DNA of 37,223 nucleotides, taken from assembly GCA_023666265.1 (NCBI GenBank), contig JAMPCH010000028.1, positions 1 to 37,223 on the forward strand, written 5' to 3'. The notes beneath the pieces were generated by a model. The model saw only the letters and a program-made list of their open reading frames with translations, had not been told where the DNA came from and searched no databases. This DNA comes from Roseburia sp. Lineage in GTDB: Bacteria > Bacillota > Clostridia > Oscillospirales > Ruminococcaceae. Shown piece by piece: positions 30,070 to 37,223 of this stretch. Position 1 is the first letter of the stretch; every line of letters starts with the position of its first letter. Position numbers and translations under genes: made by a program.

Positions 30070-33000
30070 ACAATTACTGGCGGAGGTATCGCTCGCGGAG
30101 GAGATCGGCGAAGGCGAGCTTCTCTCGATCATACATAAAAAAGAGGAGGGGGCGCTGATCCTCCAGCTCGGGCTGGAGCGGCGTATCCCCTATACGGCGA
30201 TCGCCGAGGCGGCGGAGGCGGTTCGCCACGCGCTCGGCGCAAGACGCGTCGAGATCTATCCGAAATACGACCCCTCGCTCTTCGGCGACGCGGGCGTATG
30301 GGATCTGATCGAGTTCCTTCGGCGCTCGGGCGAGCCGGTGAACGGCTACTTTGACGAGGCGGAGGTGAGAGTCGGCGGCGAGACCGTCGAGATCGAGCTG
30401 AAATACGGGGGCGGGAAGCTCCTTCGCGAGGCGGACATCGTCGGGAAGCTCAAAAAATACGCGAAGGGCTTTTTCGGCGTTACGGTCTCCTTTGAGCTGA
30501 CGGGGCGAACCGAGTTTGACGCCGAGCGCTATGAGGAGAAGCGGCGGGAGGAGCTGGCGGCGCTACCCGTTCCCCCGCCCGCTCCCGCGCCTTCCCAAAA
30601 CGAGCGGGCGCGTAACGCCTTTGAGCCACAGGATCGCCCCGCGAAAAAGACCTATTCGCGCGACCCCGTGATCCACGACCCGCCCGAGACGATGAAGCTG
30701 ATGTTTAGCTTTGAGCGCTTTCGCGACGAGGCGGAGCTATATATCGGGAAGGCGATCAACGACCCGCCCGACGCGATGATGACGATCGTCGCCGATCGCG
30801 AGAACGTCACCGTCTGGGGCGAGATATTCGATCGGAGCGAGCGGACCGTCAAGGACGGTCAATTTACCATTATTATGCTGAGTGTGACGGATCGGACATC
30901 GTCGGTCCCCTTTAAAATTTTTACCCGCACGGATCGGGCGAAGGGCTACGCCTTCCTTAAAAAAGGCGTAACGATCCTCGCGAACGGGAACGTAAAGTAC
31001 GATAATTTTGAGAAGGCGATGCTCTTTGAGCCGCGCTCGATCATGGTCGTTAAAACGATCGCCAAGGCGGACACCGCCGAGGTCAAGCGCGTCGAGCTCC
31101 ATATGCATACGAATATGTCGGATATGGACGCGATCACGCCGCCCGCCGACCTAATCAACCAAGCGTATAAATGGGGTCACCCCGCCGTCGCGATCACCGA
31201 CCACGGGAACGTACAGGCGTACCCCGAAATGATGAACACATGGGATAAGATCGTTAAGAACGACCCCGAGACGAAATTTAAGGTCATTTACGGTATGGAG
31301 GCGTACTTCGTCAATGACGAGAGCTCGCTCATCGAGGGTTGTACCTCCCGCTCGCTCGGCGACGAGATCGTCGTCTTTGACCTCGAGACGACGGGCCTCA
31401 GTGCGTCGGAGGAGAGGATCACCGAGATCGGCGCGGTTAAGCTCAAAAACCTCGAGGTCGTCGGGGAGTTTCAAAGCTTTGTCAATCCCGAGAAGCCGAT
31501 CCCCGAAAAGATCACGAGCCTAACGGGGATCGACGACGAAATGGTCGCCGACGCGCCGCTCGAGGAGGAGGCGCTTAGGCGGTTCCTCGATTTTTGCGGC
31601 TCCGCGCCGCTCGTCGCCCATAACGCGCCCTTTGATATGTCGTTTTTAAGGGCGGGGTGTACGCGGCGACAGCTCCCGCTGAGGGCGGACAGCGTCGATA
31701 CCCTCGCGCTTTGTCGCGCGCTCCTCCCGAATAAAAAGAGCTATACGCTCGACGCGATGGCGGAGCATTTTAAGCTCGGCGAGTTTAACCACCACCGCGC
31801 GATCGACGACGCAAAAATGCTCGCGGGGATCTTTACCGCGCTCGTCGGCGAATGTCGTAAGGGGCGTAAGGTCGAGAAATTCGGCGACCTTAACCTCGCG
31901 GCGGGGAGCCGCGACGTCCGTAAGATGAAAAGTTATCATCAGATCATCCTCGTGAAGAACCATACGGGGCTAAAAAATCTCTATCGTCTGATCGGTATGT
32001 CTAACCTCGATTATTACTATAAAAAGCCGCGTATCCCGATGTCCGAGCTTAAAAACTATCGGGAAGGACTGATCCTCGGGAGCGCCTGTGAGGCGGGCGA
32101 GCTTTTTCGCGCAATCGTCGAGGGTAAGCCGCAGGAAAAGATCGAGGAGATCGCGCGTTTTTACGACTATCTCGAGATCCAGCCGATCGGGAACAACGCC
32201 TTTATGCTAAGGAACGGGACGGCGAAGTCGGAGCTCGAGCTCCAAGGCTATAACCGTCGGATCGTCGAGCTCGGCGATAAGCTCGGTATCCCCGTCGTCG
32301 CGACCTGTGACGTTCACTTTATGCGAAAGGAGGACGCGATCTTCCGCGAGATTTTACAGACGGGTCAGGATTATCAAGACGCGGCGAACCAGCCGCCGCT
32401 CTACTTCCGTACCACGGACGAGATGCTCGAGGAATTCGCCTATCTCGGGAAGGAGAAGGCGTATGAGATTGTCGTCACGAACCCGAATAAGATCGCCGAT
32501 CGGATCGAGCGGCTCCGCCCGATCCCGCGCGGGACGTTTACGCCCCACCTCGACGGGGCGGAGGAGGAGCTCCAACAGCTCTGTTGGGAGCGGGCGAGGG
32601 CTTGGTACGGCTATGAGGATCAGATCCCGACGCTCGTCGAGGAGCGCCTTAAAAAGGAGCTCGACGCGATCATCAAGTACGGCTTCTCGGTTCTCTATAT
32701 GATCGCCCAAAAGCTCGTCGCCTATTCGGAGAAAAACGGCTATCTCGTCGGCTCGCGCGGGTCGGTCGGCTCGTCCTTCGTCGCGATCATGTCGGGGATC
32801 TCGGAGGTCAACCCCCTCCCGCCCCATTATCGCTGTCCGAGCTGTCGCTATAACGAATTTGTCGAGGACGGCTCGGTCGGGTCGGGCTATGACCTCCCGC
32901 CCAAGAAATGTCCGAAATGCGGGACGGAGATGATCCGCGACGGTCACGATATACCGTTTGAGACCTTCCTCGGGTTTAAGGGGGATAAAGCGCCGGATAT

Positions 33001-34426
33001 CGACCTCAATTTCTCGGGCGAGGTACAATCTAAGGTCCATAAATATACCGAGGATCTATTCGGCTCGGATCACGTATTTAAGGCGGGGACGATCTCGGCG
33101 ATCCAAGAAAAGACCGCCGAGGGCTTTGTCAAAAAATACCTCCAAAAACGGGGGATCGCGGTCAGCAACGCGGAATTAAAGCGGCTCTCGCTCGGCTTTA
33201 CGGGCGTAAAGCGGACGACCTCTCAACACCCGGGGGGAATGGTCGTCGTCCCGAGCGACTACGACGTTTATGACTTTACCGCCGTCCAGCGCCCCGCCGA
33301 GGACGCGACCAAGGACATCATCACGACCCACTTCGACTTCCACGCGCTCCACGATACGATCTTAAAGCTCGACGAGCTGGGTCACGACGTCCCGACGCTC
33401 TATAAACATCTCGAGGATATGACGGGGATTAGGATCGCGGACGTACCGACCTCGGACGAGGAGGTCTATAGCCTTTTCACCTCGACGAAGGCGCTGAAGA
33501 TCACCGAGGCGGAGACGGGGATCAAGGTCGGGACATACGGGCTTCCCGAGTTTGGGACGAGCTTTGTCATCGGGATGCTTTTAGAGGCAAAGCCGAAGAA
33601 TTTCTCCGACCTCCTCCAGATCTCGGGGCTGTCTCACGGGACGGACGTATGGCTCGGGAACGCCCAAGAGCTGATCGCGAACGGGACATGTACCATCAGC
33701 GAGGTCATTGGGACGCGCGATAATATCATGGTCTATCTCCTTCATAAAGGGGTCGAGCCGAGCCTCGCGTTTAAGATCATGGAGATCACCCGTAAGGGGA
33801 ACGCGACGAAGCTTTTTACCGACGAGATCTACGCGGCGTTTCGCGAGAATAACGTCCCCGACTGGTATGTCGAGAGCTGTAAAAAAATAAAATATATGTT
33901 CCCTAAGGCTCACGCCGCCGCTTATGTCACGGCGGCGGTCAAGCTCGGCTGGTTTAAGATCAACTATCCGTCCGAGTTTTACGCCGCGACCTTAACCAAA
34001 CACACCGAGAACCTCGACATTCGCTACGCGCTTGGGGGGCGCGACGCGGTGAAATCGCGTATGCAGCAGATACAGGCGAACCCCGAGGCGACGGCGAAGG
34101 ATAAGGCGACCCACGAGGCGTTTTTACTCGTCTACGAGATGCTCTGTCGGGGGATCGGCTTCCTCCCCGTCCACTATGAGAAGTCCCACGCGTCGAAATA
34201 TCTCATCGAGGACGGGAACTTACGCCTCCCCTTCCTCGCGGTCGAGGGCTGTGGCGAGAACGCCGCGAACGCCCTCTATGACGCGATCCAAAAGCACGAT
34301 TTTATCAGCGTCGAGGATCTTCGCCGCCAGTCGGGGATCAACGCGACGACGATGGATCGGCTCGAGGAGCTGGGCGCTTTTGAGGGGTTACCGCGCTCGG
34401 CGCAAATGTCGTTTTTTGATATGTGA
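30056..34426 (+). CDS. polC: DNA polymerase III alpha subunit, PolC type
   Basis: This 1456-residue leading-strand replicase has the domain order expected of PolC. An N-terminal domain (1-170) leads into a Pro-rich linker (about 165-200) and an OB fold (about 225-320). The PHP domain (ELHMHTNMSD near 348) is split by a 3'-5' proofreading exonuclease (VFDLETTGLS near 440 to NHHRAIDDAK near 580). The polymerase core has SRGSVGSS (about 899), a four-Cys zinc finger (CPSC...CPKCG, about 927-957) and the catalytic PDIDLNFSGE (about 980). The start is GTG at 30056 inside the end of ispG, so translation is coupled. Length is close to the Bacillus protein (about 1437). Confidence 0.98.
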   Translation: MPKFKQLLAEVSLAEEIGEGELLSIIHKKEEGALILQLGLERRIPYTAIAEAAEAVRHALGARRVEIYPKYDPSLFGDAGVWDLIEFLRRSGEPVNGYFDEAEVRVGGETVEIELKYGGGKLLREADIVGKLKKYAKGFFGVTVSFELTGRTEFDAERYEEKRREELAALPVPPPAPAPSQNERARNAFEPQDRPAKKTYSRDPVIHDPPETMKLMFSFERFRDEAELYIGKAINDPPDAMMTIVADRENVTVWGEIFDRSERTVKDGQFTIIMLSVTDRTSSVPFKIFTRTDRAKGYAFLKKGVTILANGNVKYDNFEKAMLFEPRSIMVVKTIAKADTAEVKRVELHMHTNMSDMDAITPPADLINQAYKWGHPAVAITDHGNVQAYPEMMNTWDKIVKNDPETKFKVIYGMEAYFVNDESSLIEGCTSRSLGDEIVVFDLETTGLSASEERITEIGAVKLKNLEVVGEFQSFVNPEKPIPEKITSLTGIDDEMVADAPLEEEALRRFLDFCGSAPLVAHNAPFDMSFLRAGCTRRQLPLRADSVDTLALCRALLPNKKSYTLDAMAEHFKLGEFNHHRAIDDAKMLAGIFTALVGECRKGRKVEKFGDLNLAAGSRDVRKMKSYHQIILVKNHTGLKNLYRLIGMSNLDYYYKKPRIPMSELKNYREGLILGSACEAGELFRAIVEGKPQEKIEEIARFYDYLEIQPIGNNAFMLRNGTAKSELELQGYNRRIVELGDKLGIPVVATCDVHFMRKEDAIFREILQTGQDYQDAANQPPLYFRTTDEMLEEFAYLGKEKAYEIVVTNPNKIADRIERLRPIPRGTFTPHLDGAEEELQQLCWERARAWYGYEDQIPTLVEERLKKELDAIIKYGFSVLYMIAQKLVAYSEKNGYLVGSRGSVGSSFVAIMSGISEVNPLPPHYRCPSCRYNEFVEDGSVGSGYDLPPKKCPKCGTEMIRDGHDIPFETFLGFKGDKAPDIDLNFSGEVQSKVHKYTEDLFGSDHVFKAGTISAIQEKTAEGFVKKYLQKRGIAVSNAELKRLSLGFTGVKRTTSQHPGGMVVVPSDYDVYDFTAVQRPAEDATKDIITTHFDFHALHDTILKLDELGHDVPTLYKHLEDMTGIRIADVPTSDEEVYSLFTSTKALKITEAETGIKVGTYGLPEFGTSFVIGMLLEAKPKNFSDLLQISGLSHGTDVWLGNAQELIANGTCTISEVIGTRDNIMVYLLHKGVEPSLAFKIMEITRKGNATKLFTDEIYAAFRENNVPDWYVESCKKIKYMFPKAHAAAYVTAAVKLGWFKINYPSEFYAATLTKHTENLDIRYALGGRDAVKSRMQQIQANPEATAKDKATHEAFLLVYEMLCRGIGFLPVHYEKSHASKYLIEDGNLRLPFLAVEGCGENAANALYDAIQKHDFISVEDLRRQSGINATTMDRLEELGAFEGLPRSAQMSFFDM

Positions 34427-34622
34427 TGACGGTATCCCGCGTTGATGGAGCTTCATTCCGTGCCGCGAGCCTTCGGGTCGCGCGTATGAGAAACGGATCG
34501 ACCGAGGCGGTACGCCTCCTTTTGGGAAGGCGTGCGTGTGCGCGAGACTTGATAAAATCGACAAGAAAAACGCTTCCCCGTCCCCGCTCCTTCGGCGAAA
34601 GTGACGAAAAAGGAAAAAGCGC
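34427..34622. other. Spacer between polC and hisZ
   Basis: I see no gene. It contains TTTTGGGAAG at 34520-34529, which faces an inverted copy CTTCCCAAAA at 34747-34756, so the hisZ promoter lies between inverted copies. No strong terminator for polC was found. Confidence 0.4.
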
Positions 34623-34651
34623 TTGACAGCGCGGGCGGAATGTGTTATCCT
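34623..34651 (+). promoter_or_regulatory. Sigma-A promoter of hisZ-hisG
   Basis: TTGACA (34623-34628) and TATCCT (34646-34651) with the 17-base spacer GCGCGGGCGGAATGTGT. Predicted start near 34658. Confidence 0.75.
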
Positions 34652-34660
34652 AGTATCACG

Positions 34661-34675
34661 GCACTATGATAGTGC
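34661..34675. promoter_or_regulatory. Dyad at the hisZ transcription start
   Basis: GCACTA (34661-34666) and TAGTGC (34670-34675) form a perfect inverted repeat with 3 central bases, placed just after the predicted start. Outer TATC and GATA extend the symmetry. This is where a repressor would sit. No T-box motif is present in the roughly 155-nt leader, so control is more likely by a DNA-binding protein. Confidence 0.5.
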
Positions 34676-34813
34676 GATAATACAGTAGCACGGTAAAGCG
34701 AAGGCGCGGAGACCCGCCCCAAAAAAGAGACCGGTGGGGGAGAACCCTTCCCAAAAGGAAAAAAGGAACGACGGCGGGGCGAACGCCCCGAAGGAAAGGA
34801 ATTTTTAAAAGAG

Positions 34814-36031
34814 ATGAAACGATACGACCTACTGACCCCCGAGGGGACGCGCGACCTCTTATATGACGAGTGCGCGGCGCTGAGGGTCGCGGAGGATAAG
34901 CTCAGAAGGATCTTTTTAAGCCGGGGGTATACCGAGATCGTGACCCCGGGGCTCGAGTTTTATGACGTGTTTAACTCAAAATCCCGCCGCTTTTTACAGG
35001 AGCAGATGTATAAGCTCACCGACGCTAAGGGGCGGCTCATGGTGCTTCGCCCCGACTCGACCATGCCGATCGCGCGGGTCGTCGGGACGCGCCTACGCGA
35101 AAAGACCTTCCCCCTCAAGCTTTTTTACAGCCAGACGATCTATCGCGTCAACCCCAAGGAGAGCGGGCGCGACGACGAATTTTCACAAAGCGGGATCGAG
35201 ATCATCGGCGGCGACGGGCGGCGCGCCGACCTCGAGGCGCTCTCGATGGCGATCGAGGTCATGGAGTCGCTCGAGGCGGACGACTTTCGCTTTGAGATCG
35301 GGGACAGCTCGTTTTTTACCCTCCTCTCGGCGCGGCTCGACCTCTCCGAGGAGGAGACGGACGAGCTACGCGCCCTCGTCCAGACCAAGAATTATCCCGA
35401 GCTGTCGTCGGCGCTCGCCGACCGCGCCGACGACCCCTACGCGCGGGCGCTCTGTGAGCTTCCGCGCCTCTTCGGCGGCGAAGAGGTCTTCGCCCGCGCG
35501 GAGGCGGTCTTACCCGACGGGGACGCGCGGGAGGTCTTAGCGCGGCTAAAGGCGCTCTATAAAAACCTTCTCGCCCTCGGGGTCAAGGATCGGATCGCGG
35601 TCGATCTCGGACTGATCAGTAAGAACGAGGACTATTATACGGGCGTCGTCTTTCGCGGCTACGCCGAGGGGTATGGGATGCCCGTCCTCACGGGCGGGCG
35701 CTATGATCGGCTCTTAGCCGATTTTGGGGTGGATACGCCCGCGACGGGCTTCGCCGTCAACGTCAACGCCGCCGCGAAGATCGTTATGGAAAAGGCGAAA
35801 AAGCCCCTCGCGCATATCCCCGACGTACTCGTCTACGCCGAGGAGGACGCGGTCGCGGCGGGACTAAACCGCTGTCGGGCGCTCATCGCCGAGGGAAAGA
35901 GCGTCGACTTCGCCGACGTTCGCTCGGCGGAGGAGGCTCGCGCCTACGCCAAGGAGCGCGGGATCGCGCGGCTCGATACGGTGACGGCGGACGGAAGGAT
36001 CGAGAGCGAGCGGGTCGAAGACCTGTCATAA
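34814..36031 (+). CDS. hisZ: ATP phosphoribosyltransferase regulatory subunit
   Basis: This 405-residue paralogue of histidyl-tRNA synthetase has lost aminoacylation and serves as the regulatory subunit of HisG, which starts histidine synthesis. It keeps the class II synthetase layout: TPEGTRDLL near the start, motif 2-like LRPDSTMPIARVV, and the later GGRYDRLLADFG segment (motif 3-like). AAAGGA lies about 13 bases before the ATG. hisG follows after 24 bases, as expected because short-form HisG needs HisZ. Confidence 0.94.
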   Translation: MKRYDLLTPEGTRDLLYDECAALRVAEDKLRRIFLSRGYTEIVTPGLEFYDVFNSKSRRFLQEQMYKLTDAKGRLMVLRPDSTMPIARVVGTRLREKTFPLKLFYSQTIYRVNPKESGRDDEFSQSGIEIIGGDGRRADLEALSMAIEVMESLEADDFRFEIGDSSFFTLLSARLDLSEEETDELRALVQTKNYPELSSALADRADDPYARALCELPRLFGGEEVFARAEAVLPDGDAREVLARLKALYKNLLALGVKDRIAVDLGLISKNEDYYTGVVFRGYAEGYGMPVLTGGRYDRLLADFGVDTPATGFAVNVNAAAKIVMEKAKKPLAHIPDVLVYAEEDAVAAGLNRCRALIAEGKSVDFADVRSAEEARAYAKERGIARLDTVTADGRIESERVEDLS

Positions 36032-36055
36032 AAAAGGAAAGGAAAGTATAAGCGT

Positions 36056-36691
36056 ATGAACGAAACGGGCGCGCTAAGGATCGCGCTTACCAAAGGGCGG
36101 CTCGAGAAGGACACCGTCGGGCTTTTTGAGCGTATCGGCTTCGACGTATCCGAGCTTCGCGAAAAGGGTCGGCGGCTGATCCTACCGATCCCGGGTGAGG
36201 GGATTGAGGTCGTTTTAGCCAAGGCGGCGGACGTGATCACCTACGTCGAACACGGCGCTTGTGACCTCGGGGTCGTCGGGCGCGATACGATCCTCGAACA
36301 CGGGGGGAAGTACTTCGAGATCGCCGATCTCGGCTTCGGGCGCTGTCGCTTCGCCCTCGCGGTCAAGAAGGGGGACGATTTTTACGGCGGCTACGGCGTA
36401 AAGACCGTCGCGACAAAGTACCCCGAGGTCACCCGCCGCTTTTTCGAGAAGAAGAAAATGGACGTCGATATCGTGAAGATCGAGGGCTCGGTCGAGCTCG
36501 CCCCCCTCCTCGGGATCGCCGACGGGATCGTCGACATCGTCGAGACCGGGACGACCCTAAAGGAGAACGGTCTCGCCGTCTATGAGGACGTAGAGCCGAT
36601 CTCCGCCCGCTTGATCGTCAATATGGTAAGTATGAAGCTTAAAAAGGATCGTATCGACACCCTCGTCGATAAAATGACGGCTTTGGTGTAA
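36056..36691 (+). CDS. hisG: ATP phosphoribosyltransferase catalytic subunit, short form
   Basis: This 211-residue enzyme joins ATP and PRPP, the first step of histidine biosynthesis. RIALTKGRLEKDT at the N-terminus, the CDLGVVGRDTI stretch and the PRPP-binding loop with ADGIVDIVETGTTLKENGL are present. It lacks the C-terminal regulatory domain of the long form, in agreement with hisZ just upstream. AAAGGAAAG lies about 11 bases before the ATG. No other his gene follows inside the window. Confidence 0.96.
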   Translation: MNETGALRIALTKGRLEKDTVGLFERIGFDVSELREKGRRLILPIPGEGIEVVLAKAADVITYVEHGACDLGVVGRDTILEHGGKYFEIADLGFGRCRFALAVKKGDDFYGGYGVKTVATKYPEVTRRFFEKKKMDVDIVKIEGSVELAPLLGIADGIVDIVETGTTLKENGLAVYEDVEPISARLIVNMVSMKLKKDRIDTLVDKMTALV

Positions 36692-36696
36692 GAGAT

Positions 36697-37223
36697 TTTT
36701 GAGAGAGAAAAAAGAGAAGATATATTATATTAGCGGGGGCTCTGCCCCCGAAGCCCCCGCTTCTTTTTGTGCCAAAAAGAAGCAAAAATCTGTAATCATA
36801 TTGCGGGCTATTCAAAGATTTGTAAGCCTTGGTTGATTTTACAATTTTATATAGCGATCGAAATAGATCAATCAAGCAAAAAGTGCGGTGATTTCCGACA
36901 AGTTTAGGAGTAATACGCGCGACAAATTATCATTGAAGTTTTCTTTTGCTGATTTAATATTGTTAGAGCGCAGAAAAATTGATTTTTCACAAAGCCTGTT
37001 GAAAGTTTATAAAAGTTTAGGTCAAGCCTTTTCAAAGGCTTGCAGGGGTTCGGGGACAGCGTCCCCGGTAATATATATTTTTTCTTTTATTATCTCAATA
37101 AAGTCTCAATAAAGTCTCAATAAAGTCTCAATAAAGTCTCAATAAAGTCTCAATAAAGTCTCAAAAAGTCTCAAAAAATCTCAAAAAATCTCAAAAAATC
37201 TCAAAAAATCTCAAAAAATCTCA
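36697..37223. repeat. Palindromic repeat element with microsatellite tail, copy 2 (runs off the window)
   Basis: The stretch is without a gene. A GAGAGAGAAAAAAGAGAAG tract is followed by a GGGGGCTCTGCCCCC hairpin, CTTCTTTTT/AAAAAGAAG, a unique AT-rich centre, AAAAGTTTAGGTCAA, GCCTTTTCAAAGGC, and GGGGACAGCGTCCCC. From 37095 to the window end there is a tandem array of TCTCAATAAAG units changing into TCTCAAAAAA units, at least 12 copies. Same order as the copy at 8560-8990. Confidence 0.78.

Noticed and set aside
34652-34813. A T-box riboswitch in front of hisZ
   Set aside because: No T-box consensus or terminator/antiterminator pair could be found in the leader.
37095-37223. Tandem TCTCAATAAAG units as a possible CRISPR array
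   Set aside because: Units are about 10-11 bases with no unique spacers and no cas genes; it is a microsatellite tail of a repeat element.

Overview
The window looks like chromosomal DNA from an anaerobic, spore-forming, motile member of the Clostridia (Bacillota), most likely an Oscillospirales/Ruminococcaceae-type gut bacterium. This placement is an inference. It rests on a PolC-type replicase, a YpeB germination protein, a SpoIID/LytB-domain protein, class B sortases, Thr-rich surface linkers, a non-mevalonate isoprenoid pathway embedded in the polC cluster, and textbook TTGACA/TATAAT promoters with AAAGGA-type ribosome binding sites.

Layout. (1) 1-4550: two small loci, each laid out like an Fst/par type I toxin-antitoxin module. 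Each has a 29-33 residue membrane peptide, a convergent antisense RNA, a shared bidirectional terminator and direct repeats. They bracket a secreted Ig-like surface protein and a flagellin driven by a sigma-D promoter. (2) 4674-7300: a lipoprotein with an NlpC/P60 fold that has lost its catalytic Cys and His, then ypeB with a MITE inserted next to its ribosome binding site. (3) 7449-10176: a cysteine desulfurase and thiI pair (tRNA thiolation), split by a palindromic repeat element. (4) 10324-16679: an envelope cluster of pncC, sortase B 1, a HAD phosphatase, sortase B 2 (a lipoprotein), sortase B 3 and a SpoIID/LytB-domain protein. (5) 17161-19758: a GH27 alpha-galactosidase coupled to a tiny Cys-rich protein, and a DUF11-like protein without a signal peptide. 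(6) 20022-21286: initiator tRNA-fMet and an IS481-like insertion sequence. (7) 21387-34426: hom, pyrH, frr, uppS, cdsA, dxr, rseP, ispG, polC, the classical Firmicutes pyrH-to-polC cluster with ispG before polC. (8) 34814-36691: hisZ-hisG.

The intergenic spaces are unusually rich in dispersed repeats: a double-hairpin palindromic family with a fixed internal spacing, a related family with TCTC/GAGA microsatellite tails, a 10-mer TTTTGGGAAG scattered through the spacers, and one classical MITE.

The best candidates for something undescribed are the two par-like toxin/antisense modules and the triple class B sortase cluster with a conserved tryptophan-rich C-terminal tail. All assignments come from reading the sequence; no database search was run.
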